Positions 1-11,824 of a stretch of 64,000 bases of DNA are shown piece after piece (within the stretch, counting starts at the first letter, position 1; each line of letters opens with the position of its first letter). Location of the stretch: contig JAKJHU010000023.1 of NCBI GenBank assembly GCA_022316685.1, forward strand, positions 4,296,692 through 4,360,691. The letters run 5' to 3'. The DNA comes from Progne subis subis (taxonomy: Eukaryota > Chordata > Aves > Passeriformes > Hirundinidae). Made by a program: the position numbers and the translations under genes. Under the pieces are notes generated by a model, which saw nothing but the letters and a program-made list of their open reading frames with translations, was not told the DNA's origin and searched no databases.

Positions 1-3000
1 CCTAGATCCTTCCTGCCTGTCTGCTGTGAGCTTTCATCTTGATTCTGGAGGACCGAAGAGCAATATATGTACTCCAGCATAAGATCTGATGAGATTCTGT
101 GGGTTTTCCCACCTTGTAATTACTACCTGTTCCTATCCAGGAGATTTCCCTGGTTCTGTCAGACATAGCTCTTGAAAGATCCTCTTGTATTTTGCTTCTT
201 GTCTTTTGGTGTCATCTGGAAGATTACAGCACTTTCTCCACCATTTACAAAGTTATTGTTTTCAACATTACTACTGCCTATGCTCCTGTTTATTGTCTAA
301 ATCATGTCTGGAAAATGTTGAATCGTTTTTCTGTAAAAGAAGAAATAAATCCGTAATATTTCCTCTGACTGCAACAGTTTCTTCTTTGAGATCCTACTCT
401 TTCTCAAACTTATTCCGTCAGGGATTTGTAAGCTTACAAATTCTCAGTGCAGAAATATCAGTGGCAGCACCAAGACCACCAGTAACCTCTTTAAGCAACA
501 TTCTTCATTTTTGCTCAGTAGTTACATATGTATTACAATAAGTTTTACAATAAATTGAGGAATAACTCTTTTTCTGTCATCAGCAACTGGAATCCAGTAG
601 ACCAAGCTGCACAAACTCTCTGCAGAGTCAAGATTTCCAAGTTTGAAGATGAATAAAAGTAAATTTTCATTTGTATTTAAACAGGAATTAATTTTTCCTG
701 TAGCTTACTATAGTGAAGATGGGACAAAAAGAAGGAATAAATCAAGTAAAGCAGTCAGGTAATCATACTAATTTAAAGTAGGTAAAAGCCAGAGCAGTGT
801 GTAGGTTAAACAATACTTTCATTAGATAATGGCATAAGGACAAGTCTTTCTGCCTCTGGCATTTATTTTGATGAGGCTCTGTTCATGATCCCAAGTCTGG
901 AAAAACACAGTAAGAAAAGAGAACAAATTATCATTGTGTGTCTGGACAGACACTATCAGATTGACTAACAATTTACTTTAAAGTCTGTTTATATCTGCTA
1001 GAAAAGTTAACAGCTGTATAATTAAACTCTCTGCCTGACCCAGAGGGAGTACACTTAAAATGTTACTGGCTGCAGAAATTGTTCCAATGAATATGCTCCA
1101 CTTTTACTTAGAGATACCTTTATAAATGTCAATTTACCTCCTCTAACTACAACACCGCCTTGATACTAAAACTGTCCCAGTAGCAGTATGAACTTAAGTT
1201 TTCAAAACATTTAAACCTTTGTCAACATTTAAGCCATGGCATGCTGATCAATACATGCCATACTGCTCCTTCTGAAGAACCTGGAATCTCTGCTTTTCCT
1301 GTCAGCAGCAGGAGAGATGTACCATATATAAGAAATCCATTTCCTTCTCCAGGTCAGGTGAGCGCAAATTATTGCTAATGTGTTACTATGGATATAAAAC
1401 ATTTCCTTGCTTGCAGTTAATGTCTCTTTTAGTGAGACTCTGTTATAAATAGGCTTAAATAGTAGTAGCAGGAGCAGTAGGAGTAGCAGTGGTTATAACA
1501 AAAATAAAAATAATTAGTATCAACAATAATAGTAGAGGTCCCATTATTAACCTTTTATTTCACCATTTAGTGGAGGAAAAAAATGTATTTTGTAATTCTA
1601 GACAAAGTATTTTTTAGCAGTATTTCACAAGTTATCTTATGGTTTATACTGTGAGTGCAAACCTTTATGGAAAGGACTGACTTTTCTTTCTGTGCTTGTA
1701 TTGGATTTAGCACACTGTTTATGTCAACAGCAACTAGCAGGTGCTACCATTAAGACAGGGAAAAATAATTATGCTTGCTCTTCAGACTTATTATGTTGGT
1801 ACCAATAAATGATCAAGGTAAGATTTCAATATAGAATGAGGTATGTTGTACTGATAAAGCATCTTTCATAAATATTTTTTTCAGTGTGTGTATTATGTCC
1901 AAACTCTCTTCCACTTGTCCAAAGGTGAGATATCTCTACCCTCGAGTGTTTCACAAACACACCTACTCTATACCATAATGTTACAACGGACTTGGTGAAC
2001 AGAATGTTACTTATAAAAAAATCTAAACTTTAATGCTAGCTCTAAAATGAGAAGCTAAAGTGCAGAATTAAAATATTTATATAGATGGTCCCAGAGTTTC
2101 TGTTAAAATTGATAATTCTTGATGAGCAAACTGCTGACAGAGTTTATTAGCTTTATGCAATATGTTTACCTAAAAACTTCCCATGTTGTCCAAATGATTT
2201 TAATGTAATGAAATGTGTTAAAAAATAATCTAATCCTTAATTGATCAACTTTACTTTAAAAAAAGTGAATTTATGTCCTATTTATTTATATTCTAAAACC
2301 AAAATAAAATAAATATTATTTATTATTGGAAGAGATATCAACTTGTGATTTTCTTCCAAAATAGAATTTTGGAATGTGTAAATTAGGATCCAATTTAGCT
2401 TACATGAACTCCTTCTTAACAGCAATAAAATTAGAGAATGAAGGACTAGAGAAAAGGAAAAAAAGAAAATTGACTCTACTGTAGAGTTTATAAGACTGAT
2501 AATTTGTGGAAAAATGCATATATGCAAACTGAACTAATTTATTATGATTACCTCTGTTCTTTTTTTATTAGATCTTCAATGAGAATGATGCAGCAGCTGA
2601 AACATTCAAAAGAAAAAGGGAAAAGAAATAAAATAATTTATTGGGAATTCCTAGACTATTATTGACAAGGTGTTACAAGAACAGGCAACAAGATAAGGAA
2701 TATCTAAACCACAGCAATGAAGTAGAGAAATGTTTAATGCTCATTTAGCAATAAAGAAGTTTTTATTATTATTTTGGCAACCAGTTTTTATTTTCTTAGT
2801 CCAACTTAATGAACACCACAGTGAATTTTATAGCAATTATGAAGAGAATGATATAAATATTTCTAGTTATATAATTAAATTGGTTGTTGATATTTACGAT
2901 AGAAGAATAAAAATTATTTTCCCCAAATCTGTTGATTTGGAAATTAAGAATATCTTGGATCGAAAGTCTCACTTTCGACCATCAAAAATTTTGGAGAAGT

Positions 3001-4806
3001 ATTGTCCTGGTGAATGTGACTTCCTTCTGGCATAAGACTGGGCAAGGAGTCTAGATCTAATTTTAATAAGAAATTTAAAGACTTTGAGAAATATCTATGC
3101 ACATTCCTTTTCAATTTAAAAGGCTGCCTTAAAACAGTATCATTCTGCCTATATCAGGAAGTATATTAATACAAAAATATTACTTGTAGGATGCCATTTT
3201 TCAATATTTTATGTTTTATTCCTGCTGCTCAGCCTGAGCAAGGTGACTCATAAATCTAACTTGGTTGAAATGTTATTCATGTTGCATAAGACACTACAAA
3301 GTTATAAGTGTCTTCCTTTGTAATTTAATATTCTCTTCTGATCTCTGTGTCATTTGCTCAGAGTTAATTAGCAAAAGATTGGAATAGGGAATTCATAGAA
3401 CTTTTTATAAAAATTATGTTAAAGGGTTAGAAAATTCAGTGGAGACCTCCTAAATTGCACAGTATTAGTGCACAGTAAATATACTTTTCTATCAGGTTTT
3501 CATACTAAAATTATTCATATGTAGAACATCAATTATCTATATGTTCAACTAGTAAAGAGAAAAATTCTTTTGTTGTATTATTTAGATGTGATTTGTAGGG
3601 GTCCTGTAATATGTTTTTAAGACTCATAAGTCTTAATATATTATATCAGTTTCAAGCAAATTTTGTGGAAGGTTTTTCTGTTCACAATGGCCAAAAACAC
3701 AAAAGAAAAGAAAAACTTTCCTGTTGCAGAACAGGTTTGAGGTAGTGTGTTACCAATCTGAGCGTGACTCATTTTTTGAGTGCATCCTCTCAGTTAATGT
3801 CCTGTCTTTAAAGATAAGTAGCCATTTTTAGTGGTTGAATTTGATTATTTTGTCAGCCAGTAAAGAACTTCTAAAAGTTTCATTTGAATTGTTAAAATGC
3901 ATATTACTTATGAATCTTTGGTTAATTCTATGGTCATAAGATTTCTATAAGATTTAAAACTCCTATAAAACCTTCTCATATTTCTCTCAGAATTACAAAG
4001 GACTGAAATTTCCAAGATGACCAATTTCTCAGGTTGGATATTGTGAGTAACACAGACCTTTTCCATTCTTCTTGTCTATGTTCTTGTTCTATAGTCATCT
4101 TTCTATTACAGTAAGGTTATTTTTAAAATTCTTATAATTGTGCATCATATAATTTGGGGTTTTTTGATTCCTAGGTGACTCTGTATAAATATTGTCAGTC
4201 TAATAAATACATTTTGAAATTGCTGTAATAAAAAGAGAAGGACAGGTAAAGATGACAATATCATCCAGAAGACAAAGTAGGGTGAAAGGATCACAGTTCA
4301 CAATTTCTGTTCTCCATAAATAATCCAGTGATACATGCCTGCTCTTCTTCCAAGCTTTGAGTAATATGAATGGTCTCAAATAACCACTAATTAGAACTAA
4401 GAGAAAACTACACTGCCAATATATGGTATCCTTCTCTTAAACTTTTTCCCCCCCCCAACAAAATAAGTATTTAGAAATATAACTGAAATGCACTGGTTTG
4501 TGAGAACATCACTCAAAAACTGCATGTGCAATGTCTGGTGCTGAAGTGCAAAGGCTATTTAATTCATTCTGAGTTGAGATTGCAAAGCTTAATGTTCCTT
4601 CCAGATTTTTATTCAAGAAAACACTCCCTGGTGAATCTGAATAATAAAATGCTTTCCCCCTTCTGTGTAAGACCTAAAACATCTGTGACTGGGTCAGACT
4701 TGAGGCTGATCACGATCTGTACTATCTCTGTCTGTCCAATGTGGATGCTTAGGGAACAGTGTAAGAACAGGGACAAACCATTTCAATTGTATTTCTAATG
4801 GCTTCT
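1..4806. other. AT-rich unique DNA, no gene recognised
   Basis: No exon, RNA gene or mobile element was recognised. The stretch holds an imperfect AGY-type trinucleotide run near 1459-1495 and short homopolymers. The longest ATG-started frame (2730-3035, plus strand, 101 codons) is AT-rich, matches no family I know and has the composition of its surroundings, so I treat it as chance. Old, decayed repeats below visual detection are possible. Confidence 0.6.
2960..2978. repeat. Perfect 8 bp inverted repeat, 3 nt loop
   Basis: TCGAAAGT, loop CTC, ACTTTCGA. It carries two CpG dinucleotides in a region that is almost free of CpG. It lies inside the 101-codon open frame at 2730-3035. No function can be assigned. 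Confidence 0.6.
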
Positions 4807-4920
4807 TTTCCTTCCTTCCTTCCTTCCTTCCTTCCTTCCTTCCTTCCTTCCTTCCTTCCTTCCTTCCTTCCTTCCTTCCTTCCTTCCTTCCTTCCTTCCT
4901 TCCTTCCTTCCTTCCTTCCT
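4807..4920. repeat. (TTCC)n tetranucleotide microsatellite
   Basis: About 28 near-perfect copies of TTCC on the plus strand. It passes directly into the TTTCC array on its right, which suggests the pentamer arose from the tetramer (or the reverse) by a one-base change that then expanded. Long open frames across it on both strands (Pro-Ser-Phe-Leu or Lys-Glu-Arg-Gly repeats) are artefacts of the repeat. Confidence 0.97.
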
Positions 4921-5170
4921 TTCCTTTCCTTTCCTTTCCTTTCCTTTCCTTTCCTTTCCTTTCCTTTCCTTTCCTTTCCTTTCCTTTCCTTTCCTTTCCT
5001 TTCCTTTCCTTTCCTTTCCTTTCCTTTCCTTTCCTTTCCTTTCCTTTCCTTTCCTTTCCTTTCCTTTCCTTTCCTTTCCTTTCCTTTCCTTTCCTTTCCT
5101 TTCCTTTCCTTTCCTTTCCTTTCCTTTCCTTTCCTTTCCTTTCCTTTCCTTTCCTTTCCTTTTTTTTTTT
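4921..5170. repeat. (TTTCC)n pentanucleotide array ending in T10
   Basis: 240 bp of TTTCC, 48 copies with no visible interruption, then ten T. With the preceding TTCC array it forms one polypyrimidine/polypurine mirror tract of about 360 bp. Such tracts can form triplex (H-DNA) structures, are highly polymorphic and are often mis-sized in assemblies. Confidence 0.97.
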
Positions 5171-8100
5171 CTCTCCCACACTTTCTTTCTAGTCCTGGTC
5201 TCTCAATTCTATTCAGTTCCTGTTACAGCTCTTACTGTAGAAAACCATTACATAAATGCTTAGAATTCATGGTTGACAGGAATATATTATAAAGGATTTA
5301 TATAACTAATACAATTCCACACATGAAATCATGAAATCATATCCATACTTGCATGAGATGCAAGCTTGATAATACAAATATTTAAATTTCTGAAAAATTT
5401 TCAGTATTTATGCTTGCCATAAACTCACCAGAATTTAAAGACATTAACCTGAACTGTTCTATACCCAGTTATTTGAAATTTATCCATCAGAACCTGTGCT
5501 TTTTTTTCTGAGAAAAAGCTTAAAAGACTGATCCATTTTTTACGAAGTGTTGTCACGTACCTGAGGACTTCTACTTTTCCTATGTTGTGGCAATGATTTG
5601 AGTTTCACTGGATATCTGGAAGCAGTCTGAGCCTGAAAAAAGTAGGGCTGCATAAGGCGCCTGGCTACAAGTGTGTCTTGAGACATGGGACTACTCGCAG
5701 TATGTGTTTGTACTAATGCTAATTTGGGAACACCTTCCATCATACAGCAGATTATGTGTTTTGCTGTCCTCATTTTTTTTCCTGATTTTCTCACTTCCCA
5801 AAACTGCCTTATGCATGTTTAAAAAAACTGTAGAGGTCTGTTAAAGTTTGCCAATGAAATTCACTGAAAATGGTATCTGTTTTACATTGTGGAATTTGGC
5901 CAAGACTTTGCTTCCAAATATGAATCTGGATTTCAAGATGCCATAACAGAAGACAACAGTTCATAAAGACGACCAGGAGAGCTACTGTTCTGACAGTGAG
6001 GAGTGCGTCTGTGGAACAGGAAAGATGAGAGCTGCAAGCAAAGGAGAGCTGTGTGGCCTGGAGGGGAAGAAGAAAACAGGCTGACATTCAGAGCGTAAGA
6101 AAAGAAGTAACATGAGAGTGTCCTGTGGTGAGAAGGGAGATAAGAAAACTGGAGCAGAAGGGAGTAAGTATGGTGGAGAATGAGAGCAAAAATGCTGGGA
6201 TGACTGGGGAGGACAAGACGGCAAGGGACAAATGAGATGGATGCATCCCGAAAAATTTATAAATATATTGTTGGGAAGACAAGTTGATTAATGAATTATA
6301 ACTACCAGCTGTTCTAGTAGTGAAATCCATAAAAAATCAACATGTCAATAATTATCTTTTAGTACAGAGTTAAGGTAACATGGTAAATAAACTCCAGACA
6401 TATTGAATGATAAGAGAAATATTGAAAAATTGTCTGAGGCATAAGCATGTGCCCTGAGTGAGGCAGGTGTCCCGTGTAAGAACTAAAGATTGTATCAAAA
6501 AAATTAAAGATTATATCATAACGTATGCTCACAAAGGTTAGCAAATAAAATATGCATGGGCAATCTTAATTCTGACATTTCCTAAATCCGGGGTTTGATT
6601 TTGCAATCTTAATGTTCTTACTGGCTTTAAAATTAGAAAAGAGTTAAGCTGGGTTAAACATAGAATCAATGAAATCTTAGCTGCAAACACTTCTGCTTCC
6701 CAGGTGGTTTAAAACTATTGGTATACCTAGCTCAAACAAACAAATAAATAAAAGGTATTGCTTTATTCCTTAGATGTAAAACATTGATCCTTTAAAAATA
6801 AGCACAGCATGAGAAGTTCTACTGAAGATCTAATTAGTCTCTGAAGTTTTAAATGTCTTATGGTGCCTCATATTTCTGTGCAGAAACTCAAGAAATAATA
6901 GCATTGCACTCAGTTTGCTTCACTGCATTCAGAAATCTTTATTTCATGCTGCAGAGTTAAACTGTCATTAATTTGATTCACATCATGTAACTACACTTCC
7001 GGAAGAATAATACAAACTTGATCTGACATTCTTATTTTCTTTTCCAGCAACTTCCTTTTCTTTCTGTCTTTTATGGTCCTCTGAGATCCTCTTCTACAGG
7101 ATATTCTGATTATATCAGTTCTTTGACTCTTACAGATTTCAACCTGATTTCCTTAAGACATTTAAATAGTGGGTCTATAGGGTAAATTAACTAACTTTCC
7201 TTGTCTTTCTCAGGTTCTGATTTTACCCTCTGTTTCTATTCTTCCTTGAAGAAAACAATCTCATTCCTAAGAACAGCAATGAAAAATGGAGTTTCAGAGA
7301 CAATTTATAATGACCTCCCCAACATTATGTAATTTTATTTTGGTGCTAAATCGGGAACTCAGATTTTTTAAATGCTACAGCAGAAAAGTAGAAAAGAGAG
7401 AAAATGCTCTTTGAATAATGTGATTTTGATGCTATGAAATGTTGAATTAAGGAAAGCAACTAGTGATTTTGGAGATGAAGAACTTTTTAAATTATTCCTT
7501 GATTCTCAAAAAAATTCCCCAGCTAATCCCTAAATGAGCCCATAAAACAACTTGTAAACAACATCTTTCTGAAACATATTTTCTTGTCTATCTTTTACAG
7601 TAGTACATTTTCCAGTGTGCAATGTAGCATGAATATTTCACCATATTTTCCAACACACCACAAAAACTTAATATCTCTCAATAAGTAACAGAACTCATTG
7701 TAATTTCAATTCTTAAATTCCAAAATGCCATTTTATCTTAGTTAAGTGAATTATATATTTGAAAATACAAGTCTTCAGTCCAACTGTTCATTTGTATCAC
7801 TTCCAAGAAATCTCAAACTCCACCGGTCTACTTGGTTATAATTCTCAGAGGGCAAAATGAGATGTGAATAAGAGAGACAGAAACTTTATATTACAAGATA
7901 TATTTCTTGTAATGAACTAGTTATTAAATTTCCATGGACTAGGAAACATTTTGAGCCAAAGGTTTAAAAGAAAATCACCTTAGGCTTTAGAAAGAGGGAA
8001 AAGCCGCAGAGTGTGTGGCAAATTATTTAAATTTTAGGGATAAACTGTTATGTATCATTACAATAAATAAAGATTTAAATGAAGGGGCTTACTTAATGTT

Positions 8101-9032
8101 GTTTCAAATTAAAATGTATTAGCAATAATCATAGGAAAATAATACAATAAAACAACCACTAATACAAAACTTGAGAAAAGAATGAATTCAAGATGGTTAC
8201 TGAGGTAGTGAAGAAATTTTCATTGAAATATTTATTTCTGGTATGGTAAATGATAATTGCAATACTGTCACTGTTACACACATGCATGCATGTTGAATGT
8301 CTTGTCAATTGAAATTGCTGTGTTAACATGGACCAACAGAATGGAATTAAAATGGAATGGAAAAGAAAATTAAAACCAGTATTTGTATAATGATTAAAAA
8401 AAAAAAAAAAATGGGATATAATACACTTTAAATTAGCATTAGGCCAAATTTAATAGCTATAACACTTCGTAGAGAAGAACATTTGTGTTGGATGTTTTAA
8501 CAGGCAGACAAAAATACTAAAAATTAAAACCCACAAGCAAGTGCTGGTTTTCTGTGGGCTCTTTTATGTCAAATAAATGCATCTAAGAATCCCATAGGGT
8601 TTGGTACTTTGTGCTCTAAGAAGAAATTTAATAAAAATAAAAAAAAAAAAAGTACTACATGTGTGTTGTCACTTTTTCTAACAGGAGATAATGAAACAGA
8701 ATATGAACAAAATGAAAATGGCTATATGAGAAAGACAGAGAAGAAGTTCATGGAAAGGATTACCTGACATGGCTACCTGGTTATTTACGCTAAGAGGCTT
8801 TGGGTTCCAAGAGATATCTTTCTATGGGGTTATCTTACATTGTCAAATACAAATTTGGAGGACAGAATTAAGCAAAAATTCTTGCAGAAAACAGATTCCT
8901 TTTTCAACATATCCCTGATACAGGTCAAATATCCCTCCTTCATTCAAATAGGATTAGCTTTATTGCATAAGAGGTTGTTCTGGTTCAAATGAAAATGCAG
9001 ATATGAGAAACCATGAGATCGGCAAAGTAAAG
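5171..9032. other. AT-rich unique DNA; one possible exon inside
   Basis: Apart from the possible exon at 5561-5632 I see no gene. There is an A16 run at 8396-8411 and a CATGCATGCATG palindrome near 8281-8293. Stretches at 5930-6240 are slightly more GC- and purine-rich but resemble nothing I know. Confidence 0.55.
5561..5632 (-). other. Possible 72 bp coding exon, unidentified
   Basis: On the minus strand, 72 bp are bounded by an acceptor-like site (pyrimidine-rich CTACTTTTTTCAG, AG at 5633-5634) and a strong donor (CAG followed by GTACGT at 5555-5560). The segment is 24 codons in phase 0 and lies in an open frame that runs from 5794 down to 5540. The translation is rich in Ser, Arg, Lys, Gln and Pro and includes SLPQHRKSRSPQ. 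I do not recognise the protein. A symmetric exon with two good splice sites would fit a cassette exon of a long gene whose intron makes up this window. The same pattern can arise by chance in 64 kb. Confidence 0.2.
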
Positions 9033-9167
9033 ATTCACAGAATATTCTGAGTTGGAAGAGACCCACTAGGATCATCAAGTTCAACTCTTAAATAAATGGC
9101 CTGTAACAGGAATTGCACTCACCACCTTGATATTACTAGCACCATATTCTAACCAAATGAGCTAACT
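9033..9167 (-). mobile_element. tRNA-Ile/CR1 SINE (TguSINE1-like)
   Basis: Read on the minus strand from 9167, the first ~72 bp resemble a tRNA-Ile gene: an A-box-like TAGCTCATTTGG, the core GGTTAGAATATGGTGCTA with the anticodon-loop region decayed, and a degraded B box (GTGCAATTCCT). The remaining ~60 bp match the CR1-type tail (GATGATCCTAGTGGGTCT, then TTCCAACTCAGAATATTCTG). A tRNA head with a LINE 3' tail marks a SINE moved by CR1 machinery. The mutated B box and divergence from the pattern I remember indicate an old, dead copy. It is not a functional tRNA gene. Songbirds carry such a family, which is the main basis for the taxonomic guess. Confidence 0.82.
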
Positions 9168-10729
9168 TCAGGGTGGCAGTAAATGGGAAAAGAAACAGGA
9201 AAGAGAACAGAAGAAATAATAAAAAGTAAAGAAGAAACATAAGAAAATATAAACAGAATAAGATTTTGTCTCATATGTAAAATGAGATTAGTAAAATTTT
9301 GTCTCATATATAAGAATAAAATTTATATAAGAAGTGGTAAGCAAAAAACAAAGTCTGCTAGCAAAGCCACTAAATCAGAATTCAAGGTGTTTTGCTTGGG
9401 ACCTTTTGGAAGGAGAGGGGACAGGTGAATATGATACAATCCAATGCGTTAGAAAGTAAGAGTAAGGGTTTCCCTTCTTGGTGGCTACTCAATTCAGAAT
9501 TCAGAAGCAGTATTGAGACCGCCTTACAAAGGAAGTCAGCTACATTAACAATTTATTGTTATGTCCATTGGAAGTTATTGAAACTTTTAAATCTTATCTG
9601 CTGGATTTTTTAAGTACATCATGTAAGCAGAATTATTAATTTAATTGTGGTGCTCTTGAACTGATTTTTCTCTGCAGATTGAATACTGCATATTTTATCT
9701 AACCCTTAGGGCTATCATACTGTTATTTGTTCATTTCACTGAACAAGAACAAAATAAGAATGAGAGGAACAAAGAAAATAACCTATTTTGAGGTCCTATG
9801 CTCCCTGGTAGAGCAAAGAGTGATGAAAGGAAAGAAACTGCAGCTTCAAATATGTACACTTTACTGAGAAAAAGTGTGCCTGATTATTCCATTCAAAAGT
9901 GTCCAAGAAGATGACTGCAAAACTATCAGCAAATAACACCCAAAAGAACATATCATGATGATAAAAAGAAAGCAATTCGTTGACAGGACTACTATAGAAA
10001 GGATGTCACTGAGTCCTGCCAAGGATATAAAAAAGTGTCAATGACAATTTAAGTTAACTAAAAGGTAACTAAAATCACAGCTAGTACTTACTGCATTTAT
10101 AAGCAACACGCAGTCAAATACCTCTGAGAGATGTTTTGAAGGGCAAGTGATGAAATTTTATGTTTCATAGTGTAACTGGATGCCTTTTAGGCTTAAATCC
10201 TCTCCCTGACAGAGGGTTATTGCACTGTTTCCAAAGCTAACAAGTTTAGTGTAGCAAAAGCTTTGAGATCTATAACCTTAAAGTCATAAGAGAGATTTGA
10301 GTATGGAAATCAAGCTATTCTACAGTTAGTAGCTCTTTATCAGAGTTGTGCCCATATTCACACTCAGTGTATCAAGTCATTAGTTCCCTAGGTAGTCCGG
10401 GAATGTGCCAAAGGTTCTGTGCACAGAGTGTGAAAATGGACTGGCTTGAAACAGCAGGTAGGTGTGAAACCAGGTCATTGACTGAACTCCAAGACACATA
10501 CAAAATTAAGTATTTGATTATTTCAAGAAGGTCTCCATCTAGGAATTTTGAAGAATCTAGAAAATCTCCCAGGACTGTCCATAGGCCAGCTTGTGTGCTC
10601 AAATGCATTGATTAGCACCCTGGATAATGAATATAATGATTCCCTCTGGATACGCTCCTAGTAATTTCCTCCTGTAAAATTGATCAAACTGTAGAGAAAT
10701 AAGATTCAGGTAGTGATCCAATAAAACCT
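9168..10729. other. AT-rich unique DNA, nothing recognised
   Basis: No repeat or gene was recognised. A donor-like GCAG/GTAGGT occurs at about 10455-10464 inside an 89-codon open frame (10346-10615) that does not start with ATG. Without an identifiable protein I do not call an exon. Confidence 0.55.
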
Positions 10730-11824
10730 TGTAGAGTGTGGCTGAATGACAGGTACACATCCAAGCTCCTCTGTCACTGCCATCTAAGGCCAGAGGAGTT
10801 TAAAAAAAAGGCAAAAGCCTTATGGGTTAAGACAATGAGAGGTCACTCCCCAGTTATCATCACAAGAAATAAAAACCTCACTCAGGAAAATTAGATAAAA
10901 TTATTACCAATCAAATCAGGGTAGGATAATGATAAATAACCCATATTTTAAGAAACACTTTGTCTCTCCCTTCTTTCTGAGCTTGGTTTCACTCATCTTT
11001 TCCTTAATGACTCTTTCACAGCAGAGCAGAGGGATGGGGAATGGGAGATGTGATCAATTCATCATATAATTCTGCTCCTGCCCCTGAGGAGAGGACTCCT
11101 CAAATCTCTCCATGTTCCAATGTAGGGTTCCTCCCACAGGAGACAGTTCTCCACCAACTTCTCCAACATGGGTCCTTCCCCTGGACAGCAGTTCCTCATT
11201 AACAGCTCCAGTGCGTGTCCCTCCCATGTGGTGTAGTCTCTCAGGAGCAGTGTGCTCCTGCGTGAGCCTCCTGGCATCACAAGTCCTGCCAGCAAACCCA
11301 CTCCAGTGTGGGCTCCTCTTCCTGTTAGTCCACAGGTCCTGCCTGGAGCCTGCTCCAGCACAGCTCTCCCACGGGGCCACAGGCTCTTTTGTATATCCAC
11401 CTGCTCTGGCACTGAGTCCTCCCCAGACTGCAGGTGGATCTCTCCTCCACCAGGGATCTCCGTGGGATGCAGGGAGCCAGTGGTCCTCACCATGGTCTGC
11501 ACCACGAGCTGCAGAGGAATCCCAGCTCCTGCTCCTGGAACAGCTCCTGGCCCTCTTGCTTCGCTGACATAGGTGTCTGCTGCTCTGGCACATTCTCTCT
11601 CCTCTCTTCTCTGGCTGCAAGTTGTTAATGTGCAGCAGTGTTTTTACCTTTCTTAAATACATCATGTTTTGCTGATTGATTAGACCCTGACCAGCAGTAG
11701 TTTCATCTTGTAGCCAGCTGGGATTGCCTCTGTTGGATACAGGGGGAGACTTTCAGCAGCCTCTTGCAGAAGCCGCCCTTGCTGCTCTCTCTCCCCACCA
11801 GACCTGTACACACAAACACATTCC
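10730..11824 (-). mobile_element. Solo LTR of an avian endogenous retrovirus, family A
   Basis: Nearly full-length LTR on the minus strand. Its 5' end (plus-strand right edge) lies near 11824 and its 3' end near 10730, where the plus strand reads TGTAGAGTG. Four parts match an avian LTR I know: the GC-rich opening with the GAAGCTGCT-like motif near 11740-11780, a TATTTAAG TATA-like box, a 500 bp GC-rich block of imperfect ~40 bp repeats (11090-11560), and an AT-rich 3' part with the GGATAATGATAAATAA motif near 10925. The expected AATAAA near 10899-10905 is degraded. The GC-rich block creates long open frames on both strands (up to 203 codons), which I regard as artefacts. I see no internal retroviral genes next to it, hence solo. 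ERV class is uncertain. Confidence 0.72.
11652..11659 (-). promoter_or_regulatory. TATA-like box of LTR family A
   Basis: The plus strand reads CTTAAATA, i.e. TATTTAAG on the minus strand, at the place where this LTR family carries its core promoter, just upstream of the GC-rich transcribed block. Activity today is unknown. Confidence 0.35.

Noticed and set aside
2730..3035. 101-codon ATG frame as a small gene
   Set aside because: AT-driven amino-acid content, no known domain and no promoter or splice context.
4694..5292. Open frames of 128-164 codons on both strands
   Set aside because: They translate the TTCC/TTTCC microsatellite into simple peptide repeats; an uninterrupted repeat stays open in every frame lacking a stop.
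9095..9166. A tRNA-Ile gene on the minus strand
   Set aside because: The B box and anticodon region are mutated, and the sequence continues directly into a CR1-type tail, so it is a SINE head.
11054..11665. 203-codon minus-strand frame and several overlapping frames
   Set aside because: They lie in the GC-rich internal repeats of a solo LTR, where stop codons are rare on both strands. No retroviral domain is visible.
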